From positions 1 to 64,000 of the forward strand of contig JAKSOA010000001.1 in the NCBI GenBank assembly GCA_024405875.1: a DNA stretch of 64,000 bases, written 5' to 3'. Positions within the stretch are counted from its first letter, which is position 1, and each line of letters starts with the position of its first letter. Positions 53,189 through 60,656 of this stretch are shown in pieces. Both the position numbers and the translations under genes were made by a program. The stretch comes from Paludibacteraceae bacterium. Lineage in GTDB: Bacteria; Bacteroidota; Bacteroidia; Bacteroidales; Paludibacteraceae. A model generated the notes under the pieces. It saw only the letters and a list, made by a program, of their open reading frames with translations. It searched no databases and was not told the DNA's origin.

Positions 53189-53320
53189 ATGAAAAACAAA
53201 AACTACACCGCTCCACATCTGGAGCAACTGAGAATGGAGGCTGAAATGCCTGTAATCTGCGCAAGCGGAGGACCTTCAAACATTGAGAGTTTAACTGCCT
53301 CAGCCGGCTCATTGTATTAA
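53189..53320 (+). CDS. 43-residue peptide of unknown function
   Basis: The ATG at 53189 opens a 43-codon frame beginning MKNKNYTAPHLEQLRMEAEM, with PVICASGGPS in the middle and ending SAGSLY. It lies between a promoter box and the FISUMP lipoprotein gene, 18 bases ahead of that start, so it is probably translated from the same mRNA. The layout (MKxKxYxAPxxE start, ICASGG segment) resembles short Bacteroidales proteins I recall from other genomes, whose function is unknown. It has no signal peptide or membrane segment. A leader-peptide or secreted-peptide role is only a guess. Confidence 0.6.
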   Translation: MKNKNYTAPHLEQLRMEAEMPVICASGGPSNIESLTASAGSLY

Positions 53321-53338
53321 CCTAAAAAAACAAGAGTT

Positions 53339-55075
53339 ATGAAATTTAGCAAAATTACACTATTCGCATTTGCATCAATATTTGCAATTGCCACAACATC
53401 TTGTAAGAAAGATGAAGTCAAAACACTTGAACAATCTCAAAATGAACAGGCTGGTACTATGACATTCCATTGCGTATCTGACCCTCAGAGTTCACTAAAG
53501 ACAACTGTAAAAGCCGACGGAGTGACACCCATCTGGAGTGAGAATGACCAGATTAGAATTACTAACGCTACCAATCTGGATATGCTTGCCACCAATGTTT
53601 ACTCCATATCAAATGGTGCGGGCACAACCTACGCTGAATTTACAGGTTCAAGTTTCACAGGACCATATTACGCCATATACCCAGCCAGAGCAAAAGGCGC
53701 AATGTTCCCGTCTTTTACCTCTAATGGTGAAATAGCATTTGAGATTCCCAATGTTCAATTATACAGAGAGGGCTCTTTTGCGGAGCAGACAGCACCAGTT
53801 GTCGCTTACTCTGAGACAACAGACCTCAACTTCAAGCAAGTTTGCGGATACCTTAAATTAGGACTTAACGGAAGCGGCACCATAAGTCATATAAGGCTAA
53901 CAGACACAAGCGGTTTTGCCATTAGCGGTACATTTGTTGTAAAGCCAGCCGATGAGACACCAATTGCAACTGTAGCAACTCTGGACAATAAAGGATGTTG
54001 GAACGGTAAGTCTTATGCAGCAGGCAACAACACAATTACAATTGACTGCGGCGACGGCTTGACATTGTCCGGCACTGACAAATATGTTTGGTTTGTACTG
54101 CCTGTAGGTGCTCTTGAACACGGGTTCCGCCTGCTTGCATACACCACAGACGGAAGGGTTGCTGAGATAAACGCCACGGCAAACAATAAGATTACAAGAG
54201 GTAATGTAAAGATAATTAAAAACATAACCCTTACTAATTTTGAAAGCCTTATGCAAACATCTGATGCCTGCGGTGAGATATATCCGCTTGTACAGATTGG
54301 CGAACAGATTTGGACGCAGGAGAATATGAGATGCCACTTATATGATATGAGGGGTGAGAGGAAGTATGATGCCACCCCTACCACTAATACAGCACGTTTA
54401 TTAAACGCAGGATATATGTCCAAACCTAATAGTTATTCTACTCAACCTATTTACTATGATTTTAGAGAATGCGGTGTGTCTCCATATACTGCTAATCTTA
54501 CACCTGAACTAAGAAAAAAACTGGGATTAAGTTATAGTTACGCTGCCGCTATGGGAGGATGCAGTGGAATGGATGATTATCAAAATCTTCCTCAATACCC
54601 AAGCACAACACCGCGTCAGGGAATATGCCCATACGGATTCAGAGTCCCCACTATTCAAGATTTTGATGTGTTACTTGAATCTATTGGTGCTGATCGTGAT
54701 ATACACGGACAGTCTGGTGCGGAGAAACTTAAAACAGAAGAGGGCTGGTATGCTGGCAATTTTCCACGTTACAGTAGTGAGTGGCCATCTTTTAATGGCA
54801 CTAATGAGTTCGGATTCTCTCTTCTTCCTTCAGGATTTAGACGCCAAAATCATCTTGAAACAACTGATGCCACTATCGGTTATGGTGTAGGCTTAGCTGC
54901 ATCAATGATTATAGGCAATTCAGGTTCTTATAACAAAACCAGCAATCGTAATACTAGAAGATTTGAAACAGTTGTAACCGAACACAACACACAAGAGACT
55001 CAATATATCCAATATGTAAGTCAGAATTACGATGAGCCTGGATATATGTGTGCTGTACGTTGCATAAAAAATTAA
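53339..55075 (+). CDS. Lipoprotein with fimbrillin-like N-terminus and FISUMP domain
   Basis: The 578-residue protein has a lipobox IATTSC (Cys 22). Its N-terminal half looks like the fimbrillin/Mfa family (KTTVKADGVTPIWSENDQIR, split as KTTVKADG and WSENDQIRIT). The C-terminal half looks like the Fibrobacter succinogenes major paralogous domain: ICPYGFRVPTIQDFD, FNGTNEFGFSLLPSGFR and the closing GYMCAVRCIKN. Such proteins are surface-exposed; binding partners are unknown. It is co-transcribed with the 43-residue peptide and followed by a terminator. Confidence 0.82.
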   Translation: MKFSKITLFAFASIFAIATTSCKKDEVKTLEQSQNEQAGTMTFHCVSDPQSSLKTTVKADGVTPIWSENDQIRITNATNLDMLATNVYSISNGAGTTYAEFTGSSFTGPYYAIYPARAKGAMFPSFTSNGEIAFEIPNVQLYREGSFAEQTAPVVAYSETTDLNFKQVCGYLKLGLNGSGTISHIRLTDTSGFAISGTFVVKPADETPIATVATLDNKGCWNGKSYAAGNNTITIDCGDGLTLSGTDKYVWFVLPVGALEHGFRLLAYTTDGRVAEINATANNKITRGNVKIIKNITLTNFESLMQTSDACGEIYPLVQIGEQIWTQENMRCHLYDMRGERKYDATPTTNTARLLNAGYMSKPNSYSTQPIYYDFRECGVSPYTANLTPELRKKLGLSYSYAAAMGGCSGMDDYQNLPQYPSTTPRQGICPYGFRVPTIQDFDVLLESIGADRDIHGQSGAEKLKTEEGWYAGNFPRYSSEWPSFNGTNEFGFSLLPSGFRRQNHLETTDATIGYGVGLAASMIIGNSGSYNKTSNRNTRRFETVVTEHNTQETQYIQYVSQNYDEPGYMCAVRCIKN

Positions 55076-55117
55076 GAGGCTTAAAAAACCTGATAACACC
55101 TTAAGTTTTTGAAGAGT

Positions 55118-55149
55118 AAAAAGTGGCATCAAATTTGGTGTCACTTTTT
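55118..55149 (+). terminator. Terminator of the FISUMP gene
   Basis: AAAAGTGGCATC and GGTGTCACTTTT pair over 12 positions, including G-U pairs, with a 6-base loop and a T-run. Confidence 0.75.
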
Positions 55150-55153
55150 TTAT

Positions 55154-55161
55154 TATCTTTG
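55154..55161 (+). promoter_or_regulatory. Promoter -7 box of the structured RNA / HTH gene
   Basis: TATCTTTG directly follows the FISUMP terminator, with predicted transcription start near 55168. Confidence 0.7.
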
Positions 55162-55167
55162 CACCAA

Positions 55168-55347
55168 TAATTTATTAAACTGAGCATTAGCTCTTATTCT
55201 CCATATCGCAAACGACCAAATTGAGCAGGACGAGAATAGGCGGCGAATGGTTCACGCTTTAGGCGTGGGCTGATTCGTGCTTATTTCCTGCAAGGCTTTG
55301 GTCGGCCCGCGATATGAATAAGAAACGGACAGCAAACGCCTTTTTTT
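55168..55347 (+). ncRNA. Candidate structured RNA (about 180 nt), free or as 5' leader of the HTH gene
   Basis: From the predicted start near 55168 to the T-run at 55341-55347, the RNA can fold into one long interrupted hairpin. Pairs from outside in: 55193-55198 with 55317-55322; 55202-55209 with 55309-55316; 55213-55220 with 55297-55304; 55225-55230 with 55286-55291; 55235-55238 with 55282-55285; 55244-55248 with 55273-55277; 55253-55257 with 55263-55267. Size and shape resemble 6S RNA, but I cannot confirm a family. It ends immediately before the HTH ATG, so it could instead be a regulatory leader. Confidence 0.6.
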
Positions 55348-55572
55348 ATGAACCAGGAAGACCAAACGCCACACATTGGAGCACTTATTAAAGCGGAACT
55401 GAAACGCCAGGGACGCACAACTGTGTGGTTTGCCTCTCAATTAGGCTTCACCCGTGAGAATTGCTACAAAATATACCGCCACTCCTGGATTCAGACAGAC
55501 ACTCTGGTAAACATCTCCAAAATACTCCACCACGATTTCTTCAAGGATATATCAAACTACCTGAATCTCTAA
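55348..55572 (+). CDS. Small HTH (XRE-like) protein
   Basis: The 74-residue protein has a helix-turn-helix fold suggested by IGALIKAELKRQGRTTVWFA, LGFTRENCYKIYRH and TLVNISKILHHDFF. It is of the XRE-like small regulator type common in Bacteroidales. The ATG directly follows a seven-T run with no Shine-Dalgarno, at the end of the structured RNA. It may regulate itself or neighbours such as the FISUMP gene; nothing in the sequence proves a target. Confidence 0.78.
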   Translation: MNQEDQTPHIGALIKAELKRQGRTTVWFASQLGFTRENCYKIYRHSWIQTDTLVNISKILHHDFFKDISNYLNL

Positions 55573-55573
55573 A

Positions 55574-55605
55574 TTTGGAAAAACGGAAAAAATCACCTAA
55601 TTTTG
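55574..55605 (+). promoter_or_regulatory. Promoter of the lipocalin-like gene
   Basis: TTTG (55574-55577), 20 bases, then TAATTTTG (55598-55605), 38 bases before the ATG. This is one of the best consensus matches in the window. Confidence 0.75.
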
Positions 55606-55642
55606 TAACTGAAAAACCAACAACCCATTAAATAACTATAAT

Positions 55643-56068
55643 ATGAAGAAAACCAGTTTAATTTTATCTGCATTGCTGATTATGGCAATGACAGTGCTTA
55701 CCTCTTGTAAAAAAGAAGAGGATTTATCCTTCCTGACAGGAGAGTGGAAACTTGAGGCAGCATCAGTGCTTGGTCAGAAAATGACCGTTGATGAGATTAA
55801 GGCAAATCCGCTTTACTCCGGTCTAGTACCGTATATTGATAAAACCGGAGGTATAATAAACGCAGACAAGACATTTTCTGTTGTACTTCCTACGGACGGA
55901 TCTACTAAAACAGGTACCTGGTCATATAATAAAGGTACCGTCTCATTTACAGCAGAGGGGATAACGGTTGACGCCACATACTCAGAGGGTGTTCTATCCG
56001 CGTCATATGCCCTTAAGTTTCCAAAAATTTCAATCACTGCTACAGGTTATTTCAAGAAGTTGAAATAG
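55643..56068 (+). CDS. Lipocalin-like lipoprotein
   Basis: The 141-residue protein has a lipobox VLTSC (Cys 22). A small beta-rich domain follows, starting LTGEWKLEAASVLG and ending KISITATGYFKKLK, typical of Bacteroidota lipocalin-like domain proteins with a GxW motif. The ligand is unknown. It has its own good promoter and is followed closely by queH. Confidence 0.8.
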   Translation: MKKTSLILSALLIMAMTVLTSCKKEEDLSFLTGEWKLEAASVLGQKMTVDEIKANPLYSGLVPYIDKTGGIINADKTFSVVLPTDGSTKTGTWSYNKGTVSFTAEGITVDATYSEGVLSASYALKFPKISITATGYFKKLK

Positions 56069-56072
56069 ATAA

Positions 56073-56612
56073 TTGCAAAAGGTACTTCTACATTGCTGTT
56101 GCGCGCCGTGCAGTGCCGCCATACTGGAGTGGATGCTTAATAACGGCATCCACCCCACTTTGTTTTTCTATAACCCTAACATATATCCACGTGAGGAGTA
56201 TGAGATTCGCAAGGGTGAGATTATGAGATATGCCGCAAAACTTGGCGTGGAGATTATTGACGGTGACTATGACCATAGTGAGTGGAGAGCCTGCATAGCA
56301 GGACACGAGGGTGACAAGGAGCGTGGAGGCAGATGCCTTCTCTGCTTTGAGATGCGTTTGAAACGCACCGCTCAAATTGCCGCCACACGCGGGTTTGACA
56401 CCATTGCAACAACCCTTGCCTCATCACGCTGGAAGAGCCTTGAGCAGATTGAGGAGGCTGGCAACCGTGCCGTATCGGGGTATGAAGGATTAACATTCTG
56501 GGCTAAGAACTGGCGCAAGGACGGACTGCAACAACGCCGCTCTGAACTACTTAAAGAGAACGGATTTTACAATCAACTCTACTGCGGTTGCGAATTTTCA
56601 AGACAAAATTGA
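56073..56612 (+). CDS. queH: Epoxyqueuosine reductase QueH
   Basis: QueH reduces epoxyqueuosine to queuosine in tRNA, the last step after QueA (27942). The 179-residue protein has the N-terminal CCCAPC (Cys 8, 9, 10, 13), the central FYNPNIYPREEYEIRKGE, the GGRCLLCFEMRL cysteines and the C-terminal YCGCEFS, as expected for the metal-binding cysteines of this family. A TAA at 56070 directly precedes TTG 56073 in frame, so the start must be that TTG or later. TTG also fits the family N-terminus. It is four bases from the lipocalin gene stop and probably shares its promoter. Confidence 0.93.
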   Translation: MQKVLLHCCCAPCSAAILEWMLNNGIHPTLFFYNPNIYPREEYEIRKGEIMRYAAKLGVEIIDGDYDHSEWRACIAGHEGDKERGGRCLLCFEMRLKRTAQIAATRGFDTIATTLASSRWKSLEQIEEAGNRAVSGYEGLTFWAKNWRKDGLQQRRSELLKENGFYNQLYCGCEFSRQN

Positions 56613-56638
56613 AAATTGAAAATTATTTGCTAAATTTG
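56609..56638 (+). promoter_or_regulatory. Promoter of pfp
   Basis: TTG (56609-56611), 19 bases, then TAAATTTG (56631-56638). The ATG is 59 bases downstream. Confidence 0.7.
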
Positions 56639-56697
56639 CACTTGCTATTGAGAGCAGGAATACTGAAACAAATATTTAAATACATAAACATACAACT

Positions 56698-58320
56698 ATG
56701 AATAACAAAAGCGCGTTGCAAATAGCAAGGGCTGCATATCAGCCAAAGCTACCTAAGGCACTTAAAGGTGCTGTCGCCATTAAAGAGGGTGAGGCTACAG
56801 AGTCTGTAGCAGACCAGGCGGAGATTAAGAAACTGTTCCCTAACACTTACGGAATGCCTGTTGTAACATTTGCAAAGACTTGCAGAGCGAAGTCTCTTCC
56901 TGCAATGAATGTAGGTGTCATACTTTCAGGTGGTCAGGCTCCTGGCGGTCACAATGTGATTTCAGGTTTGTTTGACGGTCTAAAGGCAATGAACAAGAGT
57001 AACAAGCTCTATGGATTCCTTGGTGGTCCAAGCGGACTTATTGAGCACAAATATATTGAACTTACATCAGATATTATAGATGATTACCGTAACACAGGTG
57101 GTTTTGACATAATTGGCTCAGGCAGAACAAAACTTGAGAAGCAAGACCAGTTTGACAGTGGTATAGAGATTTGCAACCAATTGGGTATCAAGGCTCTTGT
57201 AATCATAGGCGGTGATGACTCTAACACAAACGCCTGCGTGCTTGCAGAGTACTATCTGCAAAAACAGTGCGGTATTCAGGTAATAGGCTGCCCTAAGACT
57301 ATTGACGGTGACCTTAAGAACAGCCAGATTGAGACATCATTTGGTTTTGACACCGCTTGCAAGGTATATTCAGAGGTTATTGGCAACATTATGCGTGACG
57401 CCAACTCCGCTAAGAAATATTGGCACTTCATTAAGGTTATGGGTCGTAGTGCATCACACATTGCACTTGAGTGCGGATTGCAGACTCAACCTAACGTATG
57501 TATAGTTTCAGAAGAGGTTGAGGCTAAGAAGATGACTCTTGCCCAGATTGTAAATGATATTGCCGACAAGGTTGCCGCTCGTGCCGCTCGTGGTAACAAC
57601 TTTGGTGTTGCCATAATACCTGAGGGCTTGATAGAGTTTATTCCTGAGATGAACATTCTTATCTCTGAACTCAATGACCTGCTTGCAAAAGAGAGTGATG
57701 TTAAGAAGGCTGTGGCTCAACTTTCTGCCGCAAGTGCCGCTGTTTATGCTTCACTTCCAGAGGCTATTGCAAAACAATTGACACTTGAGCGTGACCCTCA
57801 CGGCAATGTTCAGGTTTCACTTATTGAGACTGAGAAACTTCTTATAGAGATGGTTAAGAAACGCCTTGCCGCTATGAAAGAAGAGGGCAAATATGATGGC
57901 AAGTTCTCTGCTTTGGGTCACTTCTTTGGTTATGAGGGACGCTGCGCCGCTCCTTCAAACTTTGACGCTGACTATTGCTACAGTCTTGGCTACAACGCAG
58001 CCCAACTTATCGGCTCAGGCAAGACAGGTTATATGTCTCTTATCAAGAACACTACAAAGTCATCTGATGAGTGGATTGCCGCTGGTGTTCCTATCACTAT
58101 GATGATGAATATGGAACGCCGCCACGGTGAGATGAAACCTGTAATACGTAAAGCCCTTGTTGAACTTGACGGCGCGCCATTCAAGTTCTTTGCCGCAAAC
58201 CGTGACAAGTGGGCTATTGAAACAGCATACATCTATCCAGGTCCAATACAATACTTTGGTCCATCAGAAGTCTGTGACCAACCAACAAAAACATTACTTT
58301 TGGAACAAAGTTCCAAGTAA
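56698..58320 (+). CDS. pfp: Pyrophosphate--fructose 6-phosphate 1-phosphotransferase
   Basis: This glycolytic enzyme uses PPi instead of ATP and is reversible. The 540-residue protein is the long PFP form found in plants and Bacteroidota. Motifs are [37 protein letters not shown], in which the GGDDS Asp is the mark of PPi use, and [12 protein letters not shown] with the catalytic TIDGD. The 3' end, including the stop codon, forms part of a large hairpin terminator (58282-58332). It works with pgi at the other end of the window. Confidence 0.96.
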   Translation: MNNKSALQIARAAYQPKLPKALKGAVAIKEGEATESVADQAEIKKLFPNTYGMPVVTFAKTCRAKSLPAMNVGVILSGGQAPGGHNVISGLFDGLKAMNKSNKLYGFLGGPSGLIEHKYIELTSDIIDDYRNTGGFDIIGSGRTKLEKQDQFDSGIEICNQLGIKALVIIGGDDSNTNACVLAEYYLQKQCGIQVIGCPKTIDGDLKNSQIETSFGFDTACKVYSEVIGNIMRDANSAKKYWHFIKVMGRSASHIALECGLQTQPNVCIVSEEVEAKKMTLAQIVNDIADKVAARAARGNNFGVAIIPEGLIEFIPEMNILISELNDLLAKESDVKKAVAQLSAASAAVYASLPEAIAKQLTLERDPHGNVQVSLIETEKLLIEMVKKRLAAMKEEGKYDGKFSALGHFFGYEGRCAAPSNFDADYCYSLGYNAAQLIGSGKTGYMSLIKNTTKSSDEWIAAGVPITMMMNMERRHGEMKPVIRKALVELDGAPFKFFAANRDKWAIETAYIYPGPIQYFGPSEVCDQPTKTLLLEQSSK

Positions 58321-58332
58321 TGTTTTTGTTGG
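58282..58332 (+). terminator. Large hairpin over the pfp stop codon
   Basis: CCAACAAAAACATTAC (58282-58297) pairs perfectly with 58317-58332, and TTGGAAC pairs with GTTCCAA inside. The right arm contains TTTTTGTT and the stop codon. This is likely a terminator encoded within the last codons. Confidence 0.75.
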
Positions 58333-58347
58333 AAATCCTTATTTAAT

Positions 58348-58425
58348 GAAAGCCTCCGGCTTTCCATACGCCCTCCAGGCGGTATTTTCAAAACCATCAT
58401 CCCTATCAATGAGGTGATGGTTTTT
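58348..58425 (+). terminator. Three further hairpins after pfp
   Basis: GAAAGCC/GGCTTTC (58348-58364), TACGCC/GGCGGTA with a bulge (58367-58384) and AAACCATCA/TGATGGTTT (58391-58423, then T's). The last is a plausible second terminator. No ORF is convincing in this gap. Confidence 0.6.
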
Positions 58426-58444
58426 AAAACTAAGAGTTTTATGC

Positions 58445-58623
58445 GTTATTGTTTTGGGTAACAAGAGCGCAATTTGGAAGCGACCACAAAAAAGTTCGTA
58501 GCTTTGGAGGACAAAAACGAGTGTCTGAGCGAAGCGAGTTGCGTTTTTGCCGCAACAAATCTTGAACTTTTTTGGGGAAACAAAGCTTCCGTATGGAGCG
58601 ATTTGTTATCCCAAAACAATGAC
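58445..58623. repeat. Nested long inverted-repeat element upstream of topB
   Basis: Outer arms at 58445-58464 and 58603-58623 pair with one bulge and one G-T. Inside, GGAAGC (58476-58481) pairs with 58585-58590, AAAAAAGTTC (58488-58497) with 58564-58573, and CAAAAACG (58512-58519) with 58542-58549. The apex holds CTGAGCGAAGCGAG. It is about 179 bases of non-coding, self-complementary DNA, so a small MITE-like element or a structured RNA. Neither is proven. It fills most of the gap before topB. Confidence 0.7.
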
Positions 58624-58643
58624 ATAAGCTTTACTGAAAATTT

Positions 58644-60422
58644 ATGATAGTCTGTATAGCTGAGAAACCATCAGTTGCAAGAGAGATAGCGGCTGTCTTA
58701 GGGGCAACCCAAAAGCGTGACGGCTATATGGAGGGGAACGGATACCAAGTTACCTGGACATACGGACATTTGTGCTCACTAAAGGAGCCTCACGAGTACA
58801 ATGAGCGTTGGAAAGCGTGGCGTATGAGTGAGATACCTATGATACCAGATAAGTTTGGTATCAAGGTAATGGATGACGCAGGCGTGCAGAAGCAGTTCAA
58901 AGTAATTGAGAAGCTCTTTAATGAGGCAGATGAGATTATAAACTGCGGTGATGCCGGGCAAGAGGGTGAGGTTATACAACGATGGGTACTGCAATGCACC
59001 AAAGCAAAGAAACCCGTAAAACGCCTTTGGATTTCATCACTTACAGAGGAGGCTATAAAAGAGGGGTTCAACAACCTCTATGACTCATCAAAATTTGATA
59101 CACTATTTGCGGCGGGCTGTGCCAGAGCCATTGGAGATTGGCTTCTTGGCATAAACGCAACACGCTTATATACAATTAAATACGGAAACGGCAAAGGCGT
59201 TTTGAGCGTGGGCAGGGTGCAAACCCCTACCCTTGCACTTGTTGTAAAAAGGCAAAAGGAGATAGACAACTTTGTACCACAACCATATTGGGAACTTAAA
59301 ACCGTTTACCGCAATGCCACATTCAGCGTAAAACAAGGCAGATTTGACAAGAAAGAGGATGCTGAAAAGGCTCTACAAGATATTGAGGGAAAGGAATTTG
59401 AGGTGACATCTGTTGAAAAGAAAAACGGTAAGGAACTTGCTCCTCGCCTGTTTGACCTTACATCACTGCAAGTGGAGTGCAACAAACGGTTTGGTTATAG
59501 TGCTGAAAAGACTTTACAGATAATACAAAGCCTTTATGAAAAGAAACTTGCCACTTACCCAAGAGTGGACACCACATATCTTCCAAACGATGTATATCCT
59601 AAAGTACCGCAGATACTTGCAGGTCTGACACCGTATCAGAAATTTACTGAACCGCTAAAAGGCGTTAAACTCAGAAAGGACTCCACAGTCTTTAATGACA
59701 AGAAGGTGACAGACCACCACGCCATAATACCTACAGGCAAGTTCTTTAACAATTTCACACCTGATGAGAAATGGGTGTATGACATTATTGTCCGCAGGTT
59801 TATTGCTGTTTTCTACCCTGACTGTAAAGTCGCTAACACTGTGGTTGAAGGCAAAAGCGCCGATGTGGAGTTCCGAGTATCGGGGAAGGTTATACTTGAG
59901 CCAGGTTGGAGAGCCCTCTTCCCAAATGACAAGGCGGAGAAAAAAGATGATGAGGCGGACGTGTTACCGGATTTTACAAAAGGTGAGAAAGGACCTCACA
60001 CACCATCGTTGGCAGAGAAAATGACACAGCCGCCAAAGTACTATTCTGAGGCAAGCCTGCTACGTGCGATGGAGACCGCAGGCAAGAGTGTTGATGATGA
60101 TGAGTTGCGTGACCTTATGAAAGAGAACGGCATAGGACGTCCGTCAACACGTGCAGCCATTATTGAAACCTTGTTCAAGAGAAACTACATTGTCAGGGAC
60201 AAAAAACGAATTGTGGCAACCAGAACAGGCATTGAACTTATTGACACCATTGAGAATGAACTACTTAAAAGTGCCACACTTACAGGTATGTGGGAAAAGA
60301 AGATGCGTGACATCGAGCACGGCACATACTCAATGGAGACTTTTATGGGAGAACTTAAGAGTATGGTGCAGGAGGTTTCATCAGAAGTAAAAAACTCTCA
60401 AGGCAAAAAGATTGATATTTAG
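58644..60422 (+). CDS. topB: DNA topoisomerase III
   Basis: This type IA topoisomerase decatenates DNA. The 592-residue protein starts with the Toprim domain (MIVCIAEKPSVAREIAAVLG and NCGDAGQEGEVI) and has the central GVLSVGRVQTPTLALV. The catalytic Tyr lies in ATYPRVDTTYLP, and the C-terminal core has LMKENGIGRPSTRAAIIETL. It ends soon after this core, without the zinc-ribbon tail seen in longer relatives. It lies between two long inverted-repeat elements. Such genes are often on mobile elements in Bacteroidales, but no other element genes are near, so this looks like the chromosomal copy. Confidence 0.95.
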   Translation: MIVCIAEKPSVAREIAAVLGATQKRDGYMEGNGYQVTWTYGHLCSLKEPHEYNERWKAWRMSEIPMIPDKFGIKVMDDAGVQKQFKVIEKLFNEADEIINCGDAGQEGEVIQRWVLQCTKAKKPVKRLWISSLTEEAIKEGFNNLYDSSKFDTLFAAGCARAIGDWLLGINATRLYTIKYGNGKGVLSVGRVQTPTLALVVKRQKEIDNFVPQPYWELKTVYRNATFSVKQGRFDKKEDAEKALQDIEGKEFEVTSVEKKNGKELAPRLFDLTSLQVECNKRFGYSAEKTLQIIQSLYEKKLATYPRVDTTYLPNDVYPKVPQILAGLTPYQKFTEPLKGVKLRKDSTVFNDKKVTDHHAIIPTGKFFNNFTPDEKWVYDIIVRRFIAVFYPDCKVANTVVEGKSADVEFRVSGKVILEPGWRALFPNDKAEKKDDEADVLPDFTKGEKGPHTPSLAEKMTQPPKYYSEASLLRAMETAGKSVDDDELRDLMKENGIGRPSTRAAIIETLFKRNYIVRDKKRIVATRTGIELIDTIENELLKSATLTGMWEKKMRDIEHGTYSMETFMGELKSMVQEVSSEVKNSQGKKIDI

Positions 60423-60433
60423 AAAAAAAATCT

Positions 60434-60441
60434 TAATTTTG
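60434..60441 (+). promoter_or_regulatory. Promoter -7 box upstream of the structured leader
   Basis: TAATTTTG, 30 bases before the 21-bp arm at 60471. Transcription from here would give a leader of about 210 bases before the pullulanase ATG. Confidence 0.6.
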
Positions 60442-60470
60442 TATTCTGTACATCAAAGACTTATGATGAA

Positions 60471-60618
60471 TAGAAATTTATATATACCCATAACAGTGCG
60501 TCTGCACCCACGCAGTCGTATAGTGGGAGGGACCCGTAGGTTCACAGAACCGTTGCGGGAGGGCCGAATACCTTCACAGAAGGTATGAGCCACTGGAATG
60601 GGTATATATAAATTTCTA
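60471..60618 (+). ncRNA. Candidate structured leader RNA with 21-bp closing stem
   Basis: The arms 60471-60491 and 60598-60618 are exact inverse complements over 21 bases. CAGTG/CACTG extends the stem inward. Inside are hairpins CCCAC...GTGGG, CCCG..GGTT-CACAG-AACC..CGGG and ATACCTT-CACAG-AAGGTAT, the last two with the same CACAG loop. The closed multi-branch shape lies between promoter and start codon of the amylase gene. It may be a cis-regulatory RNA, a free RNA, or an inverted-repeat element. I do not recognise a known riboswitch. Confidence 0.65.
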
Positions 60619-60656
60619 CTAACAATAAAACTAATAACTAAAATAAACCATATACT

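Noticed and set aside
55168..55347. Signal-recognition-particle RNA or tmRNA as identity of the structured RNA.
   Set aside because: The conserved SRP symmetric loop and GGAA tetraloop are absent, and there is no tRNA-like domain or tag reading frame.
58644..60422. Integrative conjugative element suggested by topB.
   Set aside because: No mobilisation, tra or integrase genes are present; pfp and pullulanase flank it.
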